Below are positions 24,440 through 33,449 of a stretch of 33,564 bases of DNA, piece after piece. The stretch covers positions 1 through 33,564 of the forward strand of contig JAUSAZ010000105.1 in assembly GCA_030652255.1 (NCBI GenBank). The letters are read 5' to 3'. The position numbers and the translations under genes were made by a program. Numbering within the stretch: position 1 is the stretch's first letter; the number at the start of each line of letters is the position of its first letter. The notes below the pieces were generated by a model. It was not told where the DNA came from and made no database searches. It was given only the letters and a program-made list of their open reading frames with translations. The DNA comes from Myxococcales bacterium (GTDB taxonomy: Bacteria; Myxococcota_A; Polyangia; Polyangiales; Ga0077539).

Positions 24440-27400
24440 ATGCATGCATCTCCACGCTCACACCTGATTCCCCACGCCATCCGGGTGGGCATCGCCGCCC
24501 TCGCGCTGCTGTTCGGCGGCTGTGACGGCACGGCGATCGTCGGCGCCACCCCCGACGCCGGCCGCGACTCCGCGCTCGACGTGAGCTGTAGCGCGGACCA
24601 GTCCGCCTGCGGCGGCGCCTGCGTCGACACCCGCAGCAGCGCCCTCCACTGCGGCGCCTGCGGCAACGCGTGCGCCCCCGGCAACCTCTGCGTCAACGGC
24701 GCGTGCATGCAGAGCTGTCCGGGCATGCAGACGCTCTGCAACGGGAGCCTCTGCGTCAGCACCAGCACCGACCGCGCGCACTGCGGCGGCTGCGGCAGCG
24801 CGTGCGGCACCGGGCAGGTGTGCTCCAACGGCCGCTGCGACGTCGAGTGCGCGCCGGGCCTGCTGACGTGCTCGGCGGCGAGCGGCGGCGACGCGGGCAT
24901 CGACGGCGGCGCGGGCATCGACGCCGGCGCGGCGGCGCGCTACTGCGCCGACCCGCAGACGGACCGCAACAACTGCGGCGCCTGCGGCAACGCCTGCCCG
25001 AGCGGGCGCATCTGCGAGGGCGGCGCCTGCGTGGTGAGCTGCCTCGACGGGCAGACGCTCTGCGGCGGCGCGTGCCGCGAGCTCCAGAGCGACCGCGCGA
25101 ACTGCGGCGCCTGCGGCAACGCCTGCGCCGGCGGGCAGGTCTGCTCCAGCGGCGCCTGCCAGGTGAGCTGCGGCGGCGGGCTGCTCGAGTGCGGCGGGGT
25201 CTGCCGCGATCCGCAGAACGACACCCAGAACTGCGGCGCCTGCGGCACGGTGTGCCCCGCGGGCCAGGTGTGCAGCCGCGGGGCCTGCGAGGTGACCTGC
25301 GCCACCGGGCTCTCGAACTGCAGCGGCACCTGCCGCGACCTCGCGACCGACAACGCACACTGCGGCGCCTGCGGCACGGTCTGCCCCTCCGGGCAGGTGT
25401 GCTCCGGCGCCATGTGCCTCGCCACCTGCGCCGCGGGGACCACCGTGTGCGGCGGCGCCTGCCGCGACCTGCAGAGCGACCGCACCAACTGCGGCGCCTG
25501 CGCCAACGCCTGCCCCTCCGGGCAGGTGTGCTCCGGCGGCACGTGCCAGGTCTCGTGCGGCGCGGGCACCACCGAGTGCGGCGGCGTCTGCCGCGACCTG
25601 CAGACCGACGGCCGCAACTGCGGCTCGTGCGGGCGCGCGTGCCCCTCGGGGCAGCTCTGCTCGGCGGGCACCTGCCAGGTGTCCTGCGGCTCGGGCTTCA
25701 GCGACTGCAGCGGCGCCTGCCGTGACCTGCAGGGCGACCGCGCCAACTGCGGCGCGTGCGGCACCGCCTGCGCTGCCGGGCAGGTCTGCTCCGCGGGCAC
25801 CTGCCAGGTGAGCTGCGGCGGCGGCCTCACCGACTGCGGCGGCGTCTGCCGGGACGCCCGCACCGACCGCCTCAACTGCGGGATGTGCGGGCGCGCCTGC
25901 GCTGGCGGCGAGGTGTGCACCAACGGCGCGTGCGTCGTCTCCTGCGGCGGCGGCCTCACGGACTGCGCGGGCGTCTGCCGCGACACCCAGAGCGACCTCG
26001 CGCACTGCGGGATGTGCGGGCGCGCCTGCGCCGCCGGACAGGTCTGCTCCGCGGGCACCTGCCAGGTCTCCTGCGGGGGCGGGCTCACCGAGTGCGCGGG
26101 CATCTGCCGTGACACCGACACCGACCGGGCCAACTGCGGCGCGTGCGGCAACGCCTGCGCCGCCGGGCAGGTCTGCTCCAACCGCGCCTGCGTGGTGTCG
26201 TGCGGCGGCGGCCTCACGGAGTGCAGCGGCGTCTGCCGCGACACCCAGAGCGACCTCGCGCACTGCGGGGCGTGCGGGCGCGCCTGCGCCGCCGGACAGG
26301 TCTGCTCCAACGGCACCTGCACGCTGAGCTGCGCCGTCGGTCTCACCAACTGCGCCGGCGTCTGCCGCGATCCGCAGACCGACAACAACCACTGCGGCGC
26401 GTGCGGCAACGCCTGCGCCAGCGGGCAGGTCTGCTCCGCGGGCATCTGCCAGCTCTCCTGCCAGCAGGGCACCACGAACTGCTCGGGCTTCTGCCGCGAC
26501 CTCCAGAGCGACGTGCGCAACTGCGGGATGTGCGGCCGCGCCTGCGCGGGAGGTCAGGTCTGCGCCAACGGCACCTGCCAGGTCTCCTGCGGCGCCGGGC
26601 TCACCAACTGCGGCGGCGTGTGCCGCGACCTGCTCACCGACAACAGCAACTGCCTCACCTGCGGCAACGCCTGCGCGAGCGGGCGGGTCTGCTCCGCGGG
26701 CGCCTGCCAGGTCTCCTGCGGCGCGGGCTTGAACGACTGCTCGGGCGTGTGCCGCGACCTCGGCACCGACAACAACCACTGCGGCGCCTGCGGCCGCGTC
26801 TGCGCCAGCGGGCAGGTGTGCTCCGCGGGCGCCTGCCAGGTCTCCTGCGGGGCGGGGCTCACCACCTGCTCGGGCGTGTGCCGCGACCTGCAGACCGACC
26901 GCGTGAACTGCGGGATGTGCGGCCGCGCGTGCGCCAGCGGGCAGGTCTGCTCCGCCGGCACCTGCCAGGTCTCCTGCGGCGCGGGCACCAGCGACTGCTC
27001 GGGCGTGTGCCGCGACCTGCAGACCGACAACAACCACTGCGGCGCCTGCGGCCGCGTGTGCGCGAGCGGGCAGCTCTGCTCCGCGGGCGTCTGCCAGGTC
27101 TCCTGCGGCGCCGGGCTCACGGACTGCTCGGGCGTGTGCCGCGACCTCGGCACCGACAACAACCACTGCGGTATGTGCGGCCGCGTCTGCGCGGCGGGCA
27201 CGGTGTGCTCCGCGGGCACCTGCCAGGTCTCCTGCGGCACCGGGCTCAGCAACTGCTCGGGCGTGTGCCGCGACACCCGCACCGACCGCCTGAACTGCGG
27301 CGGCTGCGGCGTCGTCTGCGCGGGCGGGCAGATCTGCAACAACGGCGTCTGCGAGGTCTCGTGCATCAGCACGCAGACCAACTGCTCGGGCACCTGCCGC

Positions 27401-28765
27401 GACCTGCAGAGCGACCGCGCCAACTGCGGGATGTGCGCCCGCGTGTGCCCCACCGGGCAGATCTGCACCGGCGGAAACTGCGCGACGAGCTGCCCGTCGG
27501 GGCAGTCGGACTGCAGCGGCGCCTGCCGCGACCTCACCAGCGACGCAAACAACTGCGGCGCCTGCGGCAACGTCTGCGGCGCCGGGCAGCTCTGCGTGGC
27601 GGGCACCTGCCGCCTGTCGTGCGCCGCGGGGCTCACCGACTGCGCGGGCGTCTGCCGTGACCTCCAGGTCGACCCGCGCAACTGCGGCGCCTGCGGCACC
27701 GTGTGCGCGTCGGGGCTGCTCTGCGTCAACCGGGTCTGCAGCCTCGTGTGCCCCAGCGGGCAGGCGAACTGCGCGGGCACCTGCCGCGACACGCAGACCG
27801 ACCTGAACCACTGCGGCGTCTGCGGGGTGGTCTGCCCCAACAACCTCGCCTGCGCCGCCGGCGCGTGCGCCTGCCGCACGGGTGAGACCCTCTGCGGCGC
27901 GGGCTCCTCGCGCCGCTGCGTCGACGCGCGCAACGACCCCAACAACTGCGGCGCCTGCGGCAACGTGTGCGCCGCGGGGCGCGCCTGCAGCAACGGCGCC
28001 TGCGTGCTCTCGTGCCCCGCGCCGCAGGTCGCCTGCAACTCCAGCTGCGTCGACACCCGGCAGGACCCCGACAACTGCGGCACCTGCGGCCTCGCGTGCC
28101 CGAGCTACCCCAACGGCACCCGCGCGTGCAGCAGCGGCACCTGCGTGCCCGGCGCGTGCAACGCGGGCTTCGGCAACTGCAACAACGTCACGGGCGACGG
28201 CTGCGAGGCCAACCTGCTCTCCAGCACGTCGCACTGCGGCACCTGCGGCACCGTCTGCCCGACGCCCGCCAACGCGGTCGCGGGCTGCCTCGGCGGCACC
28301 TGCGGCGTGGGCGCCTGCAACACCAACTTCGGCAACTGCAACAACAGCGCGAGCGACGGCTGCGAGGTCGACCTCCGCAGCAGCAACGCGCACTGCGGCA
28401 CCTGCGGCCGCGCCTGCACCGGCGGGACCACCTGCCAGGCCGGCGTCTGCACCGGCGTGCGCCCCTGCTCGCAGGTCGCGCGCGACCACTGCCTCGCGCT
28501 CTTCGGGAGCACCGCCACCTTCGTGCGCAGCTCCCCCTCGTCGCAGATCACCGGCGGCGTCTGCCTCCGCCCCGGCGTCGGGGAGGGCAGCAACTGCAAC
28601 GACTGCAGCACCTGGCGCTTCATCGCCTGGCGCACGGGCTACGACAACTGGGACTGCGCCAACCACACCGCCGGCCGCACCTACTGCGGCCACACGCCCT
28701 GCGGCTGCGGCGACAACCAGCCGTCCCCGACCACCTGGGACCTCCAGGGCTGCACCCCCGACTGA
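24440..28765 (+). CDS. Giant Cys-rich tandem-repeat lipoprotein
   Basis: The 1441-residue product is a secreted lipoprotein. The ATG at 24440 follows GAAGG at seven bases and gives a signal peptide ending FGGC (Cys28). A GTG further upstream at 24401 has no such support. From about residue 49 the protein consists of about 27 tandem units, mostly 43 residues. The unit has eight cysteines and reads roughly SCGxGLTxCSGVCRDxxTD, then NCGxCGRxCAxGQVCSxGTC. Unit 3 carries an Asp/Ala/Gly-rich insert. Two longer variant units follow (NCNNVTGDGCE, NCNNSASDGCE). A C-terminal domain of about 100 residues (from PCSQVARDHC to the end) has its own Cys pattern. Such units probably form disulfide-locked modules on the cell surface, as in myxobacterial adhesin-like proteins. 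Function is unknown. Confidence 0.92.
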   Translation: MHASPRSHLIPHAIRVGIAALALLFGGCDGTAIVGATPDAGRDSALDVSCSADQSACGGACVDTRSSALHCGACGNACAPGNLCVNGACMQSCPGMQTLCNGSLCVSTSTDRAHCGGCGSACGTGQVCSNGRCDVECAPGLLTCSAASGGDAGIDGGAGIDAGAAARYCADPQTDRNNCGACGNACPSGRICEGGACVVSCLDGQTLCGGACRELQSDRANCGACGNACAGGQVCSSGACQVSCGGGLLECGGVCRDPQNDTQNCGACGTVCPAGQVCSRGACEVTCATGLSNCSGTCRDLATDNAHCGACGTVCPSGQVCSGAMCLATCAAGTTVCGGACRDLQSDRTNCGACANACPSGQVCSGGTCQVSCGAGTTECGGVCRDLQTDGRNCGSCGRACPSGQLCSAGTCQVSCGSGFSDCSGACRDLQGDRANCGACGTACAAGQVCSAGTCQVSCGGGLTDCGGVCRDARTDRLNCGMCGRACAGGEVCTNGACVVSCGGGLTDCAGVCRDTQSDLAHCGMCGRACAAGQVCSAGTCQVSCGGGLTECAGICRDTDTDRANCGACGNACAAGQVCSNRACVVSCGGGLTECSGVCRDTQSDLAHCGACGRACAAGQVCSNGTCTLSCAVGLTNCAGVCRDPQTDNNHCGACGNACASGQVCSAGICQLSCQQGTTNCSGFCRDLQSDVRNCGMCGRACAGGQVCANGTCQVSCGAGLTNCGGVCRDLLTDNSNCLTCGNACASGRVCSAGACQVSCGAGLNDCSGVCRDLGTDNNHCGACGRVCASGQVCSAGACQVSCGAGLTTCSGVCRDLQTDRVNCGMCGRACASGQVCSAGTCQVSCGAGTSDCSGVCRDLQTDNNHCGACGRVCASGQLCSAGVCQVSCGAGLTDCSGVCRDLGTDNNHCGMCGRVCAAGTVCSAGTCQVSCGTGLSNCSGVCRDTRTDRLNCGGCGVVCAGGQICNNGVCEVSCISTQTNCSGTCRDLQSDRANCGMCARVCPTGQICTGGNCATSCPSGQSDCSGACRDLTSDANNCGACGNVCGAGQLCVAGTCRLSCAAGLTDCAGVCRDLQVDPRNCGACGTVCASGLLCVNRVCSLVCPSGQANCAGTCRDTQTDLNHCGVCGVVCPNNLACAAGACACRTGETLCGAGSSRRCVDARNDPNNCGACGNVCAAGRACSNGACVLSCPAPQVACNSSCVDTRQDPDNCGTCGLACPSYPNGTRACSSGTCVPGACNAGFGNCNNVTGDGCEANLLSSTSHCGTCGTVCPTPANAVAGCLGGTCGVGACNTNFGNCNNSASDGCEVDLRSSNAHCGTCGRACTGGTTCQAGVCTGVRPCSQVARDHCLALFGSTATFVRSSPSSQITGGVCLRPGVGEGSNCNDCSTWRFIAWRTGYDNWDCANHTAGRTYCGHTPCGCGDNQPSPTTWDLQGCTPD
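24584..28146 (+). repeat. Tandem 129-bp coding repeats (about 27 units)
   Basis: The repeat units of the Cys-rich lipoprotein are about 129 bp each in direct tandem order. Units in the middle (about 25.8-27.3 kb) are most alike, while the first three and last three are divergent. That pattern suggests expansion from the centre by unequal exchange. Codons are strongly GC-ended, so long antisense open frames run through the whole array and have no meaning. Confidence 0.9.
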
Positions 28766-28811
28766 CCCCCCCGCTCCCCCCGTCGCTGGACGACGCCCTC
28801 CCCCCGCGGCG

Positions 28812-30698
28812 ATGCTCCCTCCGGTGAGCATCGCCCCCTCCCCCGCCCTCGCCCTCTCCCTCGCCCTCGCCGCCTGCAAGACCGCCGCGCCCGTGCCGGC
28901 GCCCACCGTCGACGCCGCGCCCATCGCCGACGCCTCCGCCGACGCCGGTCCCGCGGACGCCGCCGCCCCGGGCGCGCTCAGCTTCCGCGGCCAGGGCCTG
29001 GGTGCGCCCGATCGCTCGATGCCCGAGGTCGACGCCGTCGGCTATGAGCTCGACCTCGCGGTCACCGACGCCACGCCCGGCGCAGAGGCCTTCCGCGCCA
29101 CGCTCCGCGGCACCTTCCTGGCCACCCGCGCGCTCACCTCCCTCGCGCTCGACCTCGAGGGCAACGAGGTCGACGAGGTCACCGTCGACGGCGCCGCCAC
29201 GACGCACACCCGCACCGGCGACCGCCTCGACGTCGCCCTGCCGCACCCCGTGGCCGACGGCGCGGGCTTCGTGGTGTCGGTCCGCTACCACGGCGTCTTC
29301 CTCCAGGGCCGCACCGGCGCCGCGGGCTTCAACACCAACGGCGGGCTCATGGCGGTGCAGCGCAACCGCGAGGGGCGCCGGGTGTTCATGTCGCTCGACT
29401 GGCCGGGGCGCACGCGGCGCTGGCTGCCGGTGCGCGACCACCCCCGCGACGGGGCGATGGTGGCCGCGCGGCTCACCTTCCCGGCGGCGTACACGGTGAT
29501 CTCCAACGGCCGCCGCGTGGGCGTGACCGACAACGCCGACGAGACGCGCACCTGGGAGTACGAGGCGCTCACCCCGATGCCCATCTACGACCTCCACATC
29601 GGGGCCTACGACCAGTGGGTCGACCAGGAGTCGCCCGCGGCGGCCAACGGGGTGGTGATCCACCACCACGACTATCGATCCATGGTGGCGCAGGGCAACG
29701 CGGCCTACGCCGACATCCATGAAGCGATGAACTTCTACACCGACACCTTTGGCCCCTACCGCTGGGGGCCGATGGCCTTCCTGCAGGAGCCCGCCATCGG
29801 CGGTGGGATGGAGCACGCCACCGTGGTGAGCATGGAGGAGACCATGTTCACGCGGCCGCGCGTGGCCCGCGGGGTGGCCATCCACGAGCTCGCGCACCAC
29901 TGGGCGGGCAACCTCGTGCGCGGCGTCACCTGGAACGACCTCTGGCTCTCCGAGGGCTTCAGCGACTACCTCACGGGGCGCTACATCGAGTCGCACGACG
30001 GCGCCGCGGCGGGGATCGTCCAGTGGCAGGAGGTGCTGCGCCAGGGCCTCACCACCGAGCACGCGATGCGCAACGACGCCCTGCTGGCGCTGCGCCCGGC
30101 GGACCCGGAGGCCGACCCCCTGCGGATGTTCACGCTCATCGTCTACAAGCACGGGGCCTTCGCGCTGCGGATGCTCGAAGCGGTCGTCGGGAGGGAGGCG
30201 CTGACGAGCTTCCTGCGCGGGTGGTTCGATAGGCACGCGTACGCCGCGGTGGGCACCGAGGCGCTGCGCACCGAGCTCGAGGCTGCCACCCGGCAGGACC
30301 TGCGGGGCTACTTCGACCAGTGGGTGTACGGGGTGTTCCACCCGGTGATGACGGTGACGACGGCGGCGGCGGGGCAGGCCGGGATGGTGGCCGTCACCGT
30401 GCGCCAGGTGCAGACCGTGGGCCCGGCCGAGGGCTTCCGTTATCCATTGGAGCTCGAACTCCGCAGCGGCGCGATGACCCAGCGCGTGCGGATGGACGTG
30501 ACCGGCCGCGAGACGACGGCGACGGTGGCGGCGGGCTTCACGCCGACCGCGGTGGTGATCGACCCGGAGGTGAAGTTGTTTGCCACGGCCGCGTGCGGCA
30601 CGGGTCTGCCCGACTGCCGCGCGGGATGGACCTGCACCGCCTCGACGACCCTGGCGGGCGTGCGCTACTGCCTGCCGCCCGCCGCGCCGCAGCAGTAG
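28812..30698 (+). CDS. M1-family (aminopeptidase N-like) zinc metallopeptidase lipoprotein
   Basis: The 628-residue product is a lipoprotein with an M1 peptidase domain. The ATG at 28812 gives a signal ending in lipobox LAAC (Cys22), and a GTG at 28824 is an alternative start. An Asp/Ala linker precedes the N-terminal beta domain (about 60-240). The catalytic part has GGGMEHATVV, the counterpart of the GAMEN exopeptidase motif with His for Asn. The zinc motif is HELAHH (358-363), followed after 18 residues by Glu381 in WLSEGFSDYL. The helical C-terminal domain of big aminopeptidases is lacking. Instead there is a beta-rich domain (FDQWVYGVFHPVMTV to IDPEVKLF) and a short Cys-containing tail. 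It likely degrades peptides outside the cytoplasm. It starts 46 bp after the Cys-rich lipoprotein gene. Confidence 0.9.
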   Translation: MLPPVSIAPSPALALSLALAACKTAAPVPAPTVDAAPIADASADAGPADAAAPGALSFRGQGLGAPDRSMPEVDAVGYELDLAVTDATPGAEAFRATLRGTFLATRALTSLALDLEGNEVDEVTVDGAATTHTRTGDRLDVALPHPVADGAGFVVSVRYHGVFLQGRTGAAGFNTNGGLMAVQRNREGRRVFMSLDWPGRTRRWLPVRDHPRDGAMVAARLTFPAAYTVISNGRRVGVTDNADETRTWEYEALTPMPIYDLHIGAYDQWVDQESPAAANGVVIHHHDYRSMVAQGNAAYADIHEAMNFYTDTFGPYRWGPMAFLQEPAIGGGMEHATVVSMEETMFTRPRVARGVAIHELAHHWAGNLVRGVTWNDLWLSEGFSDYLTGRYIESHDGAAAGIVQWQEVLRQGLTTEHAMRNDALLALRPADPEADPLRMFTLIVYKHGAFALRMLEAVVGREALTSFLRGWFDRHAYAAVGTEALRTELEAATRQDLRGYFDQWVYGVFHPVMTVTTAAAGQAGMVAVTVRQVQTVGPAEGFRYPLELELRSGAMTQRVRMDVTGRETTATVAAGFTPTAVVIDPEVKLFATAACGTGLPDCRAGWTCTASTTLAGVRYCLPPAAPQQ

Positions 30699-30711
30699 CG
30701 CGACGCCCCGG

Positions 30712-31620
30712 TCAGTACTGCCAGGGGAACTTCTTGTAGTCCTGCGGGCGCTTCTCCAGGAAGGCGTCGCGGCCCTCCTGCGCCTCCTCGCTGCCGTAGG
30801 CCAGGCGCGTCGCCTCGCCCGCGAAGAGCTGCTGACCCACCATCCCGTCGTCCGTCAGGTTGAAGGCGTACTTCAGCATCCGCTGCGCCGTCGGGCTCTT
30901 GGCGGTGATCTCCCGCGCCCACTGCAGCGCCTCCCGCTCGAGGTCGGCGTGGGCGATGCTGGCGTTGACCATGCCCATCGCCACGGCCTCGTCGGCGCTG
31001 TACTCGCGGCCCAGGAAGAAGATCTCCCTCGCCCGCTTCTGGCCCACCATCTTCGCCAGGTAGGCCGAGCCGTAGCCGCCGTCGAAGCTCGCCACGTCGG
31101 CGTCGGTCTGCTTGAAGCGCGCGTGCTCTTTACTGGCCAGCGTAAGGTCGGCCACCACGTGCAGGCTGTGGCCGCCGCCCGCGGCCCACCCCGGCACCAC
31201 CGCGATCACCACCTTGGGCATGAACCTGATGAGCCGCTGCACCTCCAGGATGTGCAGCCGTCCGAGGCGCGCCGGGTCGACCACGCCCTCCGAGCCCTCG
31301 TACTTGTAGCCGTCCTTGCCTCGGATGCGCTGGTCGCCGCCGGAGCAGAACGCCCACCCGCCGTCCTTCGGCGATGGGCCGTTGCCCGTGAGGAGCACGC
31401 ATCCCACGTCGCTCCACTGCCGCGCGTGGTCGAGCGCGAGGTAGAGCTCGTCGACCGTGCGCGGGCGGAAGGCGTTGCGCACCTCCGGGCGGTTGAAGGC
31501 CACCCGCACGCAGCCCACGTCGAGCGCGCGGTGATAGGTGATGTCCTCGAAGGCGAAGCCCTCCACCGGACGCCACGCCGACTCATCGAAGATCGCAGAG
31601 ACCGTCATGCGCCCGGTCAT
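30712..31620 (-). CDS. menB: 1,4-dihydroxy-2-naphthoyl-CoA synthase (MenB)
   Basis: The 302-residue product is a crotonase-fold enzyme. It closes the second ring in menaquinone synthesis, converting o-succinylbenzoyl-CoA to 1,4-dihydroxy-2-naphthoyl-CoA in the cytoplasm. Typical MenB features are FNRPEVRNAFRPRTVDELY, FCSGGDQRIRGKDGY, VVPGWAAGGGHSLHVV (oxyanion-hole Gly), KQTDADVASFDGGYGSAYLA and the C-terminal QDYKKFPW. The acid SFDGGYG matches the MenB active-site Asp region. The start at 31618-31620 or the in-frame ATG at 31606-31608 are both possible; neither has a clear ribosome-binding site. The 3' end faces the peptidase gene with 13 bp between stops. No other men genes lie in the window. 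Confidence 0.95.
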   Translation of the reverse strand: MTGRMTVSAIFDESAWRPVEGFAFEDITYHRALDVGCVRVAFNRPEVRNAFRPRTVDELYLALDHARQWSDVGCVLLTGNGPSPKDGGWAFCSGGDQRIRGKDGYKYEGSEGVVDPARLGRLHILEVQRLIRFMPKVVIAVVPGWAAGGGHSLHVVADLTLASKEHARFKQTDADVASFDGGYGSAYLAKMVGQKRAREIFFLGREYSADEAVAMGMVNASIAHADLEREALQWAREITAKSPTAQRMLKYAFNLTDDGMVGQQLFAGEATRLAYGSEEAQEGRDAFLEKRPQDYKKFPWQY

Positions 31621-31662
31621 AGTGCCAACGCGCCAGCGAGGGAACAGGCCCGTACAACCGTT

Positions 31663-31673
31663 CCACAGTGTGG
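31663..31673. promoter_or_regulatory. Small perfect palindrome in the menB/31800 divergent gap
   Basis: The sequence CCACAGTGTGG has two 5-bp inverted arms around one base. It lies in the roughly 180-bp region between the divergent menB and exported-protein genes, 43 bp upstream of menB. It could be an operator, but palindromes this short also arise by chance in GC-rich DNA. Confidence 0.2.
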
Positions 31674-31799
31674 CGTGAACGTAGCGATACGGTGTGGGGG
31701 GGCCGGGGCGCGATCGCTCGCGCTATCACGCGATGTGTCGCGCGGGCACGCCGAATGCTGTGGGTCGAAGACACAACCCACAAGCGACGAGGTGACCCG

Positions 31800-32291
31800 A
31801 TGAAGCCAGTGCTCCTGTCCGTTGCGGCGACGATGTTGGTGGCGCTGGCGGCTCCGGCGACCGCGGGGGCGCAGGTGCGGGCCACCGCGCTCGTGGGGGT
31901 CGACTACATGAACCGCGGGCCCACCGCGATGTCGCTGCGCGCGGAGGGCACGCTGTCGCTGATCCCGTGGATCCACGTCGGCGCGTACGGCACGGCGCTG
32001 AGCACCCTCGACCAGGACACCACAGGCTACTCCGTGGGCGGCCTGCTCGCCCTGCGCCCGGGCATCCCCGGCACCAGCATCGACCCCATGGGCTTCGCCA
32101 GCCTCGGCTACCAGCGCACCCCCGGCGCCTTCTATGACAGCGGCGCCGTGCTCCAGGTGGGCGGCGGCCTGGTCTTCCACATGCTGCCCATCCTCGACCT
32201 CGAGCTGCGCGCGGCCTACGTCCAGATGATCGCCTCCAACGACGACGCCAGCGGCGTCACCGCGGCCATCGGCCTCTCGCTGCACCCGTGA
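31800..32291 (+). CDS. Small exported beta-rich protein (putative outer-membrane barrel)
   Basis: The 163-residue product begins at ATG 31800, which follows GAGG (31789-31792) at seven bases. A Sec signal peptide (MKPVLLSVAATMLVALAAPA) ends near AGA-Q at residues 22-25. The mature part has alternating polar/hydrophobic strands (VRATALVGVDYMNRGP, HVGAYGTALSTL, YSVGGLLALRP, LDLELRAAYVQM). It ends AAIGLSLHP, as in small outer-membrane beta-barrels. No catalytic motif or named family is recognised. It probably has its own promoter in the gap before it. Confidence 0.75.
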   Translation: MKPVLLSVAATMLVALAAPATAGAQVRATALVGVDYMNRGPTAMSLRAEGTLSLIPWIHVGAYGTALSTLDQDTTGYSVGGLLALRPGIPGTSIDPMGFASLGYQRTPGAFYDSGAVLQVGGGLVFHMLPILDLELRAAYVQMIASNDDASGVTAAIGLSLHP

Positions 32292-32340
32292 TGGGCGATT
32301 GACGGCTCCCCGCCCGCCGCGGATACCTCCCGCACCCACC

Positions 32341-32943
32341 GTGCGACTCCCTCCCTCCTTCCTCCTCGCGCTCTGCCTCGCCGGCTGCAGCGAATCCAGC
32401 CCCGACGCCACCGCCGACGCCGCGGTCGGACCCCTCCCGTGGATGCCCATCGGGGACGGCACGTGCAACGCCCGCGCGCGCCGCGTCGCCGCCCTCCCCG
32501 GCGTGCACGTCGCCCCCTCGAGCGGGCCCATCCAGTGGCTCACCAATCCCCCCTCGTCGGGCAACCACTACGGCACCTGGGCCCGCTGGGGCGCGTGGCC
32601 CGACCTGGCCCGCGGCTACTGGGTGCACAACCTCGAGCACGGCGGCGTGGCGCTGCTCTACCAGTGCCCCGCGGGCGAGCGCTGCGACAGCGTGCGCGAC
32701 GCCCTCGTGGCCGCCGCGGGGGGGTTCCCGGGCGACCCGGCGTGCGGGCCCGTGGACGCCGCGCCGCCGAGGGTGCGCGTGGTGATCACCAACGACCGGG
32801 AGATCACCACCCCCGTGGCGGCCGCGGCGTGGGGCGCCGTGTACGAGGCGACCTGCGTGGACGCGGCGTCGCTGCGGCTGTTCTACGCGATGTTCGCGGG
32901 GCGGGCGCCGGAGGACTTCTGCGCCGAGGGCAGCGTGCCGTGA
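32341..32943 (+). CDS. DUF3105 domain lipoprotein
   Basis: The 200-residue product is a predicted lipoprotein. The GTG at 32341 gives a compact signal ending in LAGC (Cys15-16 region). A TTG 42 bases upstream is in frame but would lengthen the signal without benefit. The DUF3105 signature is clear: TNPPSSGNHYGTWARWG, then GYWVHNLEHGGVALLY with conserved His residues. Conserved His and Cys residues (CPAGERC, CGPVD, EATCVD, FCAEG) suggest metal or disulfide chemistry. The family function is unknown. It starts 49 bp after the preceding gene on the same strand, so the two may be co-transcribed. Confidence 0.85.
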   Translation: MRLPPSFLLALCLAGCSESSPDATADAAVGPLPWMPIGDGTCNARARRVAALPGVHVAPSSGPIQWLTNPPSSGNHYGTWARWGAWPDLARGYWVHNLEHGGVALLYQCPAGERCDSVRDALVAAAGGFPGDPACGPVDAAPPRVRVVITNDREITTPVAAAAWGAVYEATCVDAASLRLFYAMFAGRAPEDFCAEGSVP

Positions 32944-32949
32944 GGCGTT

Positions 32950-33393
32950 GACCTCACCCCCGCTGGCGCGATGCCCCTCTCCATGAATGGTTCACTTCGG
33001 GACACATCTTGCGGAACGGCTTGTTTTCAGGCGATTCGTGGAGGTGCAAGCCGTGGCGCGTCGCCGGGGTTCGGGCGTTGGCCCTCACCCCGGGCAATAA
33101 CAGGGGGCGCCCCGGGCACTGCCCGGGGCTGTCGAGCAGGGACGCCGATTCCCTGCAATCTGCTCTGCTTCGTCCGCGCCTTCCGGAAGGTCGAGCGTGT
33201 TCCAGTTCGGTAGCCCCGGACCACGTCCGGGGCGCCACCCTGTTATTGCCCGGGGTGAGGGCCAACGCCCGAACCCCGGCGACGCGCCACGGCTTGCACC
33301 TCCACGAAGCGCCTGAAAACAAGCCGTTCCGCAAGATGTGTCCCGAAGTGAACCATTCATGGAGAGGGGCATCGCGGCAGCGGGGGTGAGGTC
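32950..33393. repeat. Large inverted repeat (arms about 180 bp) with nested hairpins
   Basis: Bases 32950-33129 match the reverse complement of 33212-33393 with few differences. The unique centre is about 80 bp. At the inner end of each arm lies a smaller hairpin (ccccgggcactgcccgggg in the left arm, ccccggaccacgtccgggg in the right) that differs in loop and flanks. Each arm carries the 17-bp word ggggttcgggcgttggc (33066-33082 and, inverted, 33261-33277) seen with one change in the hairpin at 6652-6779. Mirror-image open frames on both strands come from the symmetry and are not genes. It begins 7 bp after the DUF3105 stop and might also end transcription. Confidence 0.92.
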
Positions 33394-33449
33394 GGCGCGA
33401 GCTTCGACGCATGACCGGGAGATCGGCGCGGAGCAGGTCTCCCCCCATA

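Noticed and set aside
24458..28924. Antisense open frame of about 1488 codons through the Cys-rich repeat gene
   Set aside because: It is an Ala/Gly/Arg/Val-rich shadow caused by GC-ended codons in a repetitive array; it shows no domain, no start signal and no signal peptide.
32971..33389. Mirror-image small ORFs on both strands (starting MPLSMNGSLRDTS)
   Set aside because: They exist because the DNA is a long inverted repeat; no ribosome-binding site or domain supports them.
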